A stretch of DNA of 64,000 bases from Clostridiales bacterium. Lineage in GTDB: Bacteria > Bacillota > Clostridia > Saccharofermentanales > Saccharofermentanaceae. The stretch lies in the NCBI GenBank assembly GCA_017615325.1, contig JAGAAI010000006.1, positions 85,270 to 149,269 of the forward strand, read 5' to 3'. The notes beneath the pieces are model-generated. The model did not search any database, was not told where the DNA came from, and saw nothing but the letters and a program-made list of their open reading frames with translations. This document shows, piece after piece, positions 43,435 to 52,013 of the stretch (positions within the stretch are counted from its first letter, which is position 1; each line of letters begins with the position of its first letter). The position numbers and the translations under genes were made by a program.

Positions 43435-43568
43435 GTTGCCTGTAAACGGCCTTTTTGTTGCCTGATTAGGCAACATTTATATGCTTTAGAGGCAACTTTG
43501 CCGATTGTTGCCTGTAAACGGCTTTTTTGTTGCCTAATTAGGCAACATTTATATGCTTTATAGGCAAC
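43435..43568. repeat. Pair of 62-bp palindromic units, 72-bp period (GTTGCC word)
   Basis: Units at 43435-43496 and 43507-43568. Each has GTTGCC at the left edge, TGTAAACGGC, a T run, then GTTGCC/GGCAAC around a six-base centre (TGATTA or TAATTA), ATTTATATGCTTTA, and GGCAAC at the right edge. Same plan and same 72-base period as the GTTACC pair at 28796-28927. They lie between the ilvE terminator and the LRR/SLH promoter. Confidence 0.82.
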
Positions 43569-43570
43569 AA

Positions 43571-43607
43571 TAAAATACAGGCTGCCCTGCATTGCAGAAC
43601 AGCCTGT
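43571..43607 (-). terminator. Terminator of ilvE
   Basis: Minus-strand ACAGGCTG / CAGCCTGT with a loop of about 15 bases that can itself pair (CTGCA/TGCAG), then ATTTTATT, 20 bases after the ilvE stop. Confidence 0.8.
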
Positions 43608-43626
43608 AAGAATCAGTTGGTAAGGA

Positions 43627-44664
43627 TCACTCAACGATGGTGTAGATCCAGCCTTCGGGTGCTTCGATGTCACCTTCCTGGATGCCCAGGAGAGTCTGAC
43701 GGATCTTTGTCATCCAGGGGCCCATCTCGGCCATGCCGCTTGCGAACTCGAATTCCTTGCCGTGATCGTTGATCTTGCCGACAGGAGAGATAACTGCAGC
43801 CGTACCGCAGAGACCGCACTCCTTGAACTCGCCGTCGAAGATCTCCTTCAAGTAAACTTCTCTCTCAACGACCTTCATGCCGCAGTAGTGCTCTGCAACA
43901 TAAACAAGGCTCCTTCTCGTGATGGAAGGCAGGATGCTCGAAGACTTAGGAACAACGAGTGTATCGTCGTTTGCAACGAGCAGGATGTTAGCACCTCCCG
44001 TCTCCTCGATCTTTGTCCTTGTGGCGGGATCGAGATAGATATTCTCAGCAAAGCCCTCATTATGAGCTGTTACGATAGCGTGCATGCTCATGGCATAGTT
44101 AAGGCCTGCCTTGATGTTGCCTGTTCCTCTCGGAGCTGCACGGTCGAAGTCAGAGATCTTAACTGCGATAGGCTTTGCGCCGCCCTTGAAGTAAGGACCG
44201 ACAGGTGTTGCAAAGACTCTGTACTGATAGTCGTCAGCAGGCTTAACACCGATAACGGGGCTGATACCGAAGATATAGGGTCTTAAGTAAAGGCTTGCAC
44301 CTGTTCCATAGGGAGGTACCCAGGCTGCGTTAGCTTCAACAACCTCATGGATGGATCTTAAGAACATCTCCTTGCTGATCGGAGGGATCTCAAGTCTTAC
44401 TGCAGAATCGTGAAGACGGTCAGCGTTAAGGTCGGGACGGAACGTAACGATCTTGCCGTCCTTTGTCGTATAAGCCTTAAGGCCTTCGAATACAGTCTGG
44501 GCATACTGCAGAACACCTGCATCCTCGCTCATGACGATCATGTCATCATCTGTAAGAGCGCCTTCATCCCAAGCGCCGTTCTTGTAGTTAGCTACAAATC
44601 TCTTATCAGTCTTCTGATAGCTGAATGTGAGATTGCTCCAATCGAGATTCTTCTTTTCCATCAT
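43627..44664 (-). CDS. ilvE: Branched-chain amino acid aminotransferase
   Basis: Transfers the amino group between glutamate and leucine, isoleucine or valine (PLP enzyme). About 345 residues. Motifs: VFEGLKAYTTKDG, LYLRPYIFG, and GTGNIKAGLNYAMS containing the PLP lysine; ETGGANILLV follows. Start ATG 44664 (or 44661) behind AAGGTGA; a GTG at 44670 overlaps the binding site. Own promoter and terminator. It is not part of the leu operon at 53604-56499 but serves the same pathway. Confidence 0.94.
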   Translation of the reverse strand: MMEKKNLDWSNLTFSYQKTDKRFVANYKNGAWDEGALTDDDMIVMSEDAGVLQYAQTVFEGLKAYTTKDGKIVTFRPDLNADRLHDSAVRLEIPPISKEMFLRSIHEVVEANAAWVPPYGTGASLYLRPYIFGISPVIGVKPADDYQYRVFATPVGPYFKGGAKPIAVKISDFDRAAPRGTGNIKAGLNYAMSMHAIVTAHNEGFAENIYLDPATRTKIEETGGANILLVANDDTLVVPKSSSILPSITRRSLVYVAEHYCGMKVVEREVYLKEIFDGEFKECGLCGTAAVISPVGKINDHGKEFEFASGMAEMGPWMTKIRQTLLGIQEGDIEAPEGWIYTIVE

Positions 44665-44696
44665 GATCACCTTCTTTATTTAGTGTTATTCACGTA

Positions 44697-44725
44697 ATTA
44701 TATTACTTGCTTATCTTACTGTCAT
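44697..44725 (-). promoter_or_regulatory. Promoter of ilvE
   Basis: Minus strand ATGACA (44720-44725), 17-base spacer, TATAAT (44697-44702), about 33 bases before the ATG. Confidence 0.75.
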
Positions 44726-44749
44726 TCACCAAATATGGCGTAAAACCCG

Positions 44750-45868
44750 TCAATTATTAACGAATCTGTACCCCGTAGCGTGATAACAGGTCTCACCTGC
44801 CTTGATCACGGGAGATGCGAAATGAGGGATATTGACAGCATTCGGGAACATCTGGGCTTCCATACATACGGCATAATTGGGATTGTAAGGCTTGCCTGAT
44901 TTGCCGATATCACCGCCCAGGAAGTTAGCTGCATAGATCTGGATGCCGGGAAGGTCTGTAAGGACTTCCATCTTGATGCCGGACTTATCGCCTATAAGGT
45001 ATGCACACTTCTTATATGTTCCGTCGTAATCATTGATCTCAAAGTTGGAATCGATACCCTTGGACATGGTAATCTGGGGATCGGAGCTCTTGATGAGCTG
45101 GGTCAGAGGAACACCTGCTCTTGCGTCAAAGTCAGTTCCGGTTACATCCTGGGATCTTCCGTCAGAACAGTTGTGATCGTCCTTCAGGTTGACCTTATCT
45201 GCATCAAGCTGGATAGTATGGTCTCCAACATAACCAGTGTCGTGTCCGTTGAGGTTGAAGTAGGAATGGTTAGTGGGAGCAAAGATCGTATCCTTATCAG
45301 ATGTACCCTTGAAGAGCATAAAGAATGTCTTATCCGTAAGCCATGCATAAAGGATATATGTATCAAGATTGCCGGGGAAACCTGTTGCTCCGTCGGGTGA
45401 TACATAGTGCAGGAGAAGTGCGTCAGAATCAACAGAACCTATTCCCTTTATACCTGACTCTGCGATGAAGGCATCAGCTTTAGCGGGATCTATGATCTCA
45501 CCATCCCAGAACTGGTCCTGGAAAGAAGGTGTGCCGGAGTGAAGATTATGAGGGCCGTCGTTAACGGGAAGATCACACTTAACGCCGCTGATGACACAGC
45601 TTGCGCCTGCGATACGGTTTGCAGAACGTCCTACGATAGCGCCATGGAAACAGGTATCCGCAAAATATCCGTCAAGGTCTTTATAACCCAGCAGGACATC
45701 GGTCATATTGCCGTCCTTATCGGGAACGACAAGATCTACGACCCTGCATCCGTAAGATGTGATATCGGCATAGGAACCCGTTGATGATTCCATATGATAA
45801 AGGAAAGAAACGTCATCGTACTTTCCGGGATTTGCGGGTGACTTAAAGACTTGTTTGGTGATACTCAT
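44750..45868 (-). CDS. galM: Aldose 1-epimerase (galactose mutarotase)
   Basis: Interconverts alpha and beta anomers of aldoses. 372 residues. GPHNLHSG and TNHSYFNLNG carry the two histidines (about 106 and 206) and CMEAQMFPNAVN the catalytic glutamate (about 334). No signal peptide, so cytoplasmic. AGGAGG before the ATG at 45868. It begins 27 bases after ppk1, so it is probably the last gene of the ppx-ppk1-galM unit, although functional logic for that is not clear. Confidence 0.92.
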   Translation of the reverse strand: MSITKQVFKSPANPGKYDDVSFLYHMESSTGSYADITSYGCRVVDLVVPDKDGNMTDVLLGYKDLDGYFADTCFHGAIVGRSANRIAGASCVISGVKCDLPVNDGPHNLHSGTPSFQDQFWDGEIIDPAKADAFIAESGIKGIGSVDSDALLLHYVSPDGATGFPGNLDTYILYAWLTDKTFFMLFKGTSDKDTIFAPTNHSYFNLNGHDTGYVGDHTIQLDADKVNLKDDHNCSDGRSQDVTGTDFDARAGVPLTQLIKSSDPQITMSKGIDSNFEINDYDGTYKKCAYLIGDKSGIKMEVLTDLPGIQIYAANFLGGDIGKSGKPYNPNYAVCMEAQMFPNAVNIPHFASPVIKAGETCYHATGYRFVNN

Positions 45869-45895
45869 AGATAGTCCTCCTGAATTTGTTCTGTA

Positions 45896-48364
45896 TTATT
45901 CTTCCGAAGATTCTTCGGGGATAAACTCGAAAAGCTTATCGTTTGTTGTAAATGACGCCATCGCATCGTCTGCCAGTCTTATGAGGTCCTTCTGGCTGTC
46001 AACCTTCTTCTTGCCTCTTAAGTCCTGCTTATGGTATGTGCCGTCAAAATCCATTATATGTGCTCTGACCGTATCGTCAAGTTCAACATTAAGGACTTCC
46101 ATCACGCGTGCGCGGCATTCGGGATCTTCCACCGGGAACATGAGCTCCACTCTCCTGTTAAGATTTCTCGGCATCCAGTCTGCAGATGCAAGATAAAGGT
46201 CTTCATGTCCTTCGTTATAGAAATAGAAGATCCTTGAATGTTCGAGGAATCTGCCCGTGATGGACCTTACATGGATATTCTCGCTCATGCCCGGGATCCC
46301 GGCCCTGAGGCAGCAGATACCGCGGACGATAAGGTCGATCCTGACTCCTGCGCAGGAAGCATTGTAAAGAGCCTTGATGATCTCTTCATCCACGAGCGAA
46401 TTGATCTTTGCAATGATCCTTGCGGGCTTGCCTTCCCTGGCATTATCAGCTTCCCTCTTTATCTTGGCCTTGAAGTGGTCCTTCATCCAGAGAGGCGCCG
46501 GTATGAACCTTCTCCAGTTATCGGGGATAGCAAAGCCTGACAGCATATTGAAAAACTCGGATGCATCCTCACCGAAAGGTTCTGATGCCGTAAACAGGCC
46601 CATATCGGTATATATCTTTGCAGTTATATCGTTGTAGTTACCCGTTGCAAGATGAACATAACGTCTGATGCCGTCCTCTTCTTCCCTTACGACCAACGTT
46701 ATCTTACTGTGAGTCTTAAGGCCTACCAGGCCGTATATAACGTGGCAGCCGGCTTTCTCAAGCATCTTTGCCCAGTTGATGTTGTTCTCTTCATCAAACC
46801 TTGCTTTAAGTTCGACCAGTACCATTACCTGTTTGCCGTTCCTGGCAGCTTCCAGGAGGGATGCTATGATCGGTGAAGACGAAGACACCCTGTAGAGCGT
46901 CTGCTTGATGGCAAGAACGTTTGGATCAGTTGCAGCCTGCTTAACGAACTCCAATACAGGATCGAAGGATTCATAAGGATGATGGACGAACCTGTCATGT
47001 GCCTTTATCTTCTCGAAGATGTTATCCGTGCCGTCAGCGAACATTGCAGGGATCGCAGGAACATGCGGCGGATAACAGAGATCAGGATGCGTGGATTCGC
47101 AGGCCGACCTGATCTTGGAAAGGAATGTAAGATCGATGGGGCCTGATACACGGAAGACATCCTCACCGTCGATATCAAGTTCGTTCATGATGAAGTTAAG
47201 AAGCTCAGGATCGATGTCATCGTCTACTTCGAGTCTTATGATCTCACCGAACCTTCTCTGTCTTACCTGCTCTTCTATCTCCTTCAAAAGGTCTTCTGCT
47301 TCGTCTTCATCAATATCAAGGTCCGAATTCCTCATTACCCTGTAGAAGCCGGAAGCGATTACTTTCTGGCCATTGAAGAGGCTCGAGATATTTGCTCTTA
47401 TTATCTGCTCGATCGGAACAAAGATCTCGGCATCAGATGTCTTTATCTCGAATAGCCTCTTTACGACGGTCGGGATCTGAACGGTAGCAAAAAGACAGTC
47501 GTCTTCCTGCGCTGCCTGCTCCTTCTTGGACTTAATACCCGTGTTGATGTGTTTTTGCAAAGACTCACCGTCAGGAGTATTCTCCAGCATGACGCACATG
47601 TTGAGCATGCGGTTATAGATAAGAGGCAAAGGTCTTGCTGCATCTATCGCAAGTGGCGTTAATATCGGATAAAGGACACTGTGGAAATACTCGTCTGCCT
47701 GTGCCTTCAAATCCTTATCGAGTTCATCGTAAGACGAGAAGATTATCTTCTCCTGCCTTAATGCGGGAACAAGTGATCTGTTGAATGTGGAATACATGAG
47801 GTCCATCGACACTCTCGTCTTCTCATCGATCCTTGTAAGCTGTTCCTTTACAGAGAATCCCGCGATATCTTTCTCGGCAAAATCAACGCTTTCCATATCA
47901 CGGAGAGATGCGACACGTACTATGTAGAACTCATCGAGATTGGATGCGGTGATAGAAAGGAAATTAAGCCTTTCGAGCAGAGGATTCTTATTGTCCCTTG
48001 CTTCGTTTAAGATCCTGTCATTGAACTCGAGCCAGGACAGTTCGCGGTTGAAATACTTGGAGTTGCCGCTTAAGAAGGAAGCGTACTTATCGCTTCTGTA
48101 TTCCTTGGTCTTACCTGTGATCTTACCTGACTTGGTGATCTTGCCGGCCTTGGCTTCCTTCTGGGACTTGGCAAGACGTGCCTTGCTGCTGGGCTTAGCC
48201 GTTTTGGAAGATTTGGAAGTCTTAGAAGACTTGGCTGTTTTTGCTGTCTTTGCCGTCTTCGTAGCCTTGGAGCTTGAAGCAGTCTTGGAAGTTTTAGTAT
48301 TCTTTGAAGTCTTAGCAGACTTTGTGCTCTTAGTATTCTTAGCTGATTTGGACGATGTTGCCAT
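45896..48364 (-). CDS. ppk1: Polyphosphate kinase 1 with lysine/serine-rich N-terminal tail
   Basis: Makes and can reverse inorganic polyphosphate synthesis from ATP. 822 residues. Residues about 1-95 are a low-complexity tail of Lys, Ser, Thr and Ala (KTSK, KTAK repeats) not found in the core enzyme. The kinase starts at about 103 (YFNRELSWLEFNDRIL). Phospho-histidine motif RRYVHLATGNYND, second histidine in FLEHSRIFYF. The tail is histone-H1-like in composition and may bind polyphosphate or DNA. The ATG overlaps the ppx stop (TAATG). galM follows 27 bases later. Confidence 0.95.
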   Translation of the reverse strand: MATSSKSAKNTKSTKSAKTSKNTKTSKTASSSKATKTAKTAKTAKSSKTSKSSKTAKPSSKARLAKSQKEAKAGKITKSGKITGKTKEYRSDKYASFLSGNSKYFNRELSWLEFNDRILNEARDNKNPLLERLNFLSITASNLDEFYIVRVASLRDMESVDFAEKDIAGFSVKEQLTRIDEKTRVSMDLMYSTFNRSLVPALRQEKIIFSSYDELDKDLKAQADEYFHSVLYPILTPLAIDAARPLPLIYNRMLNMCVMLENTPDGESLQKHINTGIKSKKEQAAQEDDCLFATVQIPTVVKRLFEIKTSDAEIFVPIEQIIRANISSLFNGQKVIASGFYRVMRNSDLDIDEDEAEDLLKEIEEQVRQRRFGEIIRLEVDDDIDPELLNFIMNELDIDGEDVFRVSGPIDLTFLSKIRSACESTHPDLCYPPHVPAIPAMFADGTDNIFEKIKAHDRFVHHPYESFDPVLEFVKQAATDPNVLAIKQTLYRVSSSSPIIASLLEAARNGKQVMVLVELKARFDEENNINWAKMLEKAGCHVIYGLVGLKTHSKITLVVREEEDGIRRYVHLATGNYNDITAKIYTDMGLFTASEPFGEDASEFFNMLSGFAIPDNWRRFIPAPLWMKDHFKAKIKREADNAREGKPARIIAKINSLVDEEIIKALYNASCAGVRIDLIVRGICCLRAGIPGMSENIHVRSITGRFLEHSRIFYFYNEGHEDLYLASADWMPRNLNRRVELMFPVEDPECRARVMEVLNVELDDTVRAHIMDFDGTYHKQDLRGKKKVDSQKDLIRLADDAMASFTTNDKLFEFIPEESSEE

Positions 48365-49902
48365 TATTTCTCCCTCCTGACTCTTAATACGGGTCTGATA
48401 CCCATGACTTCCTCAAAGAGTTCGCTTCTGTGATCGAAGGCCCACTCCTCGAAAGACATATCATCCGAAGCTATGCAGGATATATGGAGATCGTCGCCCT
48501 GAAGGAACACAGTCATCTTCTTTATCTTCTCCTTGTGAGAAGCATTGATGGAATCCGCAAGTCTTAAGATAGCAGTAAGTTTGGACACCGTGACCTTCTC
48601 ACGCGGCGTAAGGAGTCCGTAGTAGTAATTGTTGTAGAGGTTCTCTTTGGAATAGAGTCTTACGACAAGAGCTACCATATTGAGTTCATCCGGATCGAGG
48701 CCTATGGGCTTGATCCTCTTTATGATGTCGTAGGAAGCTTCACCGTAATCTCTTGCAGCAACGAACTTGCCTAATTCATGCATTATCGCGGCAAGCTGGA
48801 GATAGAGCCTGTCACGCTCGGTAAGACCGGAGAGTTTTCTCATCTCATCGAAGATATCAAGGGATGCTTTCTCAACGAATTCTATGTGCTTCTTGTCGCA
48901 CCTGTAGCGCTTGGCGGTATTTCTTGCCATAGATACCAGATACGAATCAGGTTTTACTGCGAGCTTATATTTCATCTGTCTGTGGCAGTAGTCGTAGATT
49001 ATGCCGTCGCAAAGAGATACATGCGGCATATAGATACTGCCAACACCTGTATATTCGAGCATGTTCTTCACTATAAGAGCTGCCGGCAAAAGGAGCGGAG
49101 ATACGGGAGACGGAACGTTGTCTTTAAGGGTCAGATCAGTAGGTCTGGCCTTAAGAAGATAATCGTAGACCTTAAGGAACTCCTCTCTTGTCATGACAAC
49201 GTTGCTCATGGGATCAAAGCCTGCAAGCTTCTTTATGTATCCCATCTCTCCGGAGAATGCTATCAGAGTCTTGTAGATTATCCCCTTGGGCTCAACAGCA
49301 TGGTAATCGTTAAGGTCCTGGGTTACGAACTCCTCTAAGACATCCTTATACTTTGTCGTCCTGTTCTCAAGGTCAGAAAGGAGTTCAGATACTCTTAAGG
49401 CCCCGAGCAATATGTTCTGGCTGAATACCATCTCCGACTTGTCGAAAACAGTCGCCTGCATAGACCCTGCTCCGATATCGAGGATCATGGTCCCGTCTTC
49501 TGTCATCTTCTTGAAGTCAGGATAGAGAGACTGTACTGCTATCGTCTGATAGTATCTTTCCATCGAATTGTCGATGACCTCTATCTGGAATCCTGTTCTG
49601 TTCCTGATCTTCTCAACAACGATGTCGGCATTCTCAGCGTCACGGAAAGCGCTTGTTGCGACACAGAAAACTTTGGAGACTTTATATTCTTTGCATTTTT
49701 CGGAGAACATATTAAGGCAGCGGCATAAAGTATCAACCTGATTGGTCTCCATCCTTCCGGATCTGAAACTCCCCGAACCTATATGGGTAACTTTGCGGAC
49801 AGCTTCAATGAGCTTCGGCTTACCCTTGGAACTTATATCGAAGATCTTAAGTCTTGCGGTGATCGAACCTATATCGATCACGGCTACCGGCTTATTAGTC
49901 AT
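48364..49902 (-). CDS. ppx: Exopolyphosphatase (Ppx/GppA family)
   Basis: Degrades polyphosphate from the chain end; the family also includes pppGpp phosphatases. Start ATG 49902 (AGGTGG upstream) gives 512 residues; a GTG at 49914 lacks a binding site. N-terminal ATPase fold with VAVIDIGSITARLKIF and MILDIGAGSMQATVF; C-terminal HD-like domain with LAAIMHELGKFVAARDYGE. Paired with ppk1 by a one-base overlap, so synthesis and breakdown are coregulated. A TATAAT box at 49935-49940 is the likely -10. Confidence 0.93.
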   Translation of the reverse strand: MTNKPVAVIDIGSITARLKIFDISSKGKPKLIEAVRKVTHIGSGSFRSGRMETNQVDTLCRCLNMFSEKCKEYKVSKVFCVATSAFRDAENADIVVEKIRNRTGFQIEVIDNSMERYYQTIAVQSLYPDFKKMTEDGTMILDIGAGSMQATVFDKSEMVFSQNILLGALRVSELLSDLENRTTKYKDVLEEFVTQDLNDYHAVEPKGIIYKTLIAFSGEMGYIKKLAGFDPMSNVVMTREEFLKVYDYLLKARPTDLTLKDNVPSPVSPLLLPAALIVKNMLEYTGVGSIYMPHVSLCDGIIYDYCHRQMKYKLAVKPDSYLVSMARNTAKRYRCDKKHIEFVEKASLDIFDEMRKLSGLTERDRLYLQLAAIMHELGKFVAARDYGEASYDIIKRIKPIGLDPDELNMVALVVRLYSKENLYNNYYYGLLTPREKVTVSKLTAILRLADSINASHKEKIKKMTVFLQGDDLHISCIASDDMSFEEWAFDHRSELFEEVMGIRPVLRVRREK

Positions 49903-49988
49903 AGGCTTATCCACCTGTCTATAGTTGTCTTATTATTATACACGCATATAAAAAGAGATGTATCACCTGAGGAATATTGGCAAAACAA

Positions 49989-50012
49989 AAGATGCGCCAT
50001 AAGACGCATCTT
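49989..50012 (-). terminator. Terminator of LRR/SLH gene 50074
   Basis: Minus-strand AAGATGCG / CGCATCTT with eight-base loop followed by TTGTTTTG, 62 bases past the stop. Confidence 0.75.
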
Positions 50013-50073
50013 CCGCACTGAAAAGATAGTGAGGTTTTGGCTAAACCCTTTCAGTTAACATGAATTATCGAAT

Positions 50074-51882
50074 TTACTTAATGTTCTTATCGTACTTATA
50101 TAAGAAGGTTACCATCTGACGTCTCAGGCACTTGCCCTCAGGCTTGAACGTACCGTCGTCATATCCTGCGACGATCTTCTTCTCAGATGCCCAGATCGTT
50201 GCCTTGTAGAAATAATCCTTTGCCTTTACGTCCTTGAACTTGCACTTATCAGCCTTGGGCGCGGGCTTGCCTGCCATTCTCCAAAGGAATGTGACTGTCT
50301 GTGCTCTGGTGCAGATACCGGAAGGGTTGAACTTAGTCTTGGAAACACCTGTGGTAATACCCTGCTCTACAGCCCAGATAACAGGCTTGAAGAAATAATC
50401 AGTAGACTTAACATCCTTGAATGATGTCGTCTTTGCCTTGGGGGCAGGAGAACCTGCAAGTCTCCATAGGAATGTAACCATCTGTGCACGGGAACACTCA
50501 TTTGCAGGACGGAACTCTGTCTGATCGGCATAGCCCTTTACAACATTCTTAGCTGTCAGATAATTTGTGGGGTTAAACCAGAAATCCTTGGCATTGGATA
50601 CATCCTTATAAAGGACCGTAACGTCACAGGAAACTGTCTTTCCTGCAGCAGAAGCTGTGATCTTGGCTGTACCTGCCATCTTGGCGGTAACCTTACCGTT
50701 GGAATCTACGGAAGCAACCTTCTTGTCAGAAGACTTCCAAGTGATCTTGGATGTCACGCCCTTAAGTGTTGCCTTAAGAGTATCGGACTCGCCGCAAACG
50801 ATAGTATCTTCTGTCTTGTCGATCAGCAAAGCACCCTTGAGAACGATCTTGACTTCAGGGTCGTAAGAAAGCCTGCTCTCAACACCGTCTTTCTTAAGCA
50901 CATATGTGATAGTACCCTCAACATCTTCCAGGTCACCTGTTGTATAGGTCATAAGGAGTGTCTGGTTGTTGCTTATGTTAAGAGATGAGATCTTGTTGTC
51001 ATCAACTTCAAGAACGGCCAAGTCAGGGCAGTTGCTTATGTCGATGGACTTAAGTGCGTTTCTGTTGCATTCGAAAGAAGTAAGATTCTTCGTATTGCTT
51101 AAGTCAACAGTCTTAAGGAGATTGTCGTTAGCAATGATCTTTGTAAGCTTGTCATTTGTACCGACAGTCAACGCAGTCAGTTTGTTGTCAGCAACATTGA
51201 TCGTCTCTAGAGAAATGCACTTGGAAAGATCCAAAGACTTAAGGCTGTTCTTCTCAAAAACGATACTCTTAAGGGCGGTATTTGTGCCAAGATCAAGAGA
51301 CTCGAGCTGGTTATCCGTAAGATCGATATCCGTTAAAGCTGTACAACCCTCGAGATTGACGGATGTAAGAGAGTTCTTGGAACAGTCAAGCTTTGTTAAG
51401 CTCTTGTTGTTGCTTATATCAAGCTTAGTAAGGAAGCCGTTCGAGAAAGCGAACTCCTTAAGATCATTGTTGGAGCAGTCGATCTCCTCTAAGGCATAGC
51501 AGTCTGCGATATTGATCGTTGAGAGCTTACAGCCGGAACAATTAAGAGTCGTAAGAGCTTCATTGTCGTTAAGGTCGATCTTTGTGACCTTGGTGTTGCT
51601 GCAGTCGAGCTTATCAAGCGATGTGAAATGTCTGATTCCGGAAAGACTCTTGATGTTAAGTCCTGATACGTTGATCTCCTTAACTGCCTCAAGTTCCTTC
51701 TCGGAAAGAGTACCGTTGCCGTCCGTATCAAAATTAGTAAAGACGAACTCACGGAAAACATCATCGTTGAACTGCTTGTCCTTTACCTCATCTGCCGCTT
51801 TTACATTGGCAAATACCATGCCTGTTACCGCCAGCGAAAACAGTGCGGCAGCGGAAGCTTTCATAAAATAACTGGTCTTCAT
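50074..51882 (-). CDS. Secreted LRR protein with EF-hand, Big2 and SLH repeats
   Basis: A 602-residue surface protein. Signal peptide 1-29 (cleavage near VKA). NDDVFREFV leads into a canonical EF-hand loop at residues 52-63 (DTDGNGTLSEKE). LRRs of 21-23 residues (about 75-330) with repeated NxLxSLDLS patterns and cysteines at regular places (LDCSNN). Big2 about 360-427 (KITWKSSDKKVASVDSNG). Three SLH repeats (about 430-602) with CSRAQ, CTRAQ and CLRRQ motifs; the middle repeat is the GITTGV type. A near-consensus promoter lies upstream. Probably a wall-displayed binding protein. Confidence 0.92.
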   Translation of the reverse strand: MKTSYFMKASAAALFSLAVTGMVFANVKAADEVKDKQFNDDVFREFVFTNFDTDGNGTLSEKELEAVKEINVSGLNIKSLSGIRHFTSLDKLDCSNTKVTKIDLNDNEALTTLNCSGCKLSTINIADCYALEEIDCSNNDLKEFAFSNGFLTKLDISNNKSLTKLDCSKNSLTSVNLEGCTALTDIDLTDNQLESLDLGTNTALKSIVFEKNSLKSLDLSKCISLETINVADNKLTALTVGTNDKLTKIIANDNLLKTVDLSNTKNLTSFECNRNALKSIDISNCPDLAVLEVDDNKISSLNISNNQTLLMTYTTGDLEDVEGTITYVLKKDGVESRLSYDPEVKIVLKGALLIDKTEDTIVCGESDTLKATLKGVTSKITWKSSDKKVASVDSNGKVTAKMAGTAKITASAAGKTVSCDVTVLYKDVSNAKDFWFNPTNYLTAKNVVKGYADQTEFRPANECSRAQMVTFLWRLAGSPAPKAKTTSFKDVKSTDYFFKPVIWAVEQGITTGVSKTKFNPSGICTRAQTVTFLWRMAGKPAPKADKCKFKDVKAKDYFYKATIWASEKKIVAGYDDGTFKPEGKCLRRQMVTFLYKYDKNIK

Positions 51883-51924
51883 AAGTAACCCCCTTGGTTA
51901 TATGTGTTTTTTTGCAAACCAGTT

Positions 51925-51953
51925 ATTATATTCCATAAGTTTTAGAAATGCAA
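51925..51953 (-). promoter_or_regulatory. Promoter of LRR/SLH gene 50074
   Basis: Minus strand TTGCAT (51948-51953), 17-base spacer, TATAAT (51925-51930). Unlike the two other LRR/SLH promoters it has a good -35 and lacks the shared upstream element. Confidence 0.8.
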
Positions 51954-51982
51954 GGACTTTTTAAGTTTTTTATCCCCCCCGA

Positions 51983-52005
51983 AAAGCCTTATTTTCAAAG
52001 GCTTT
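51983..52005 (-). terminator. Weak hairpin terminator after glycosyltransferase gene
   Basis: AAAGCCTT and its complement with a seven-base loop, then TTTT on the minus strand, about 9 bases past the stop of the gene at 52014. Confidence 0.5.
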
Positions 52006-52013
52006 AGCCCATA

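Noticed and set aside
43262..43568. CRISPR array
   Set aside because: Only two copies per repeat, units are palindromic, and there are no unique spacers or cas genes.
43398..43673. Minus-strand frame with repeated KAYKCCLIRQQK
   Set aside because: The repetition is just the GTTGCC repeat pair read as codons, and it overlaps the ilvE terminator.
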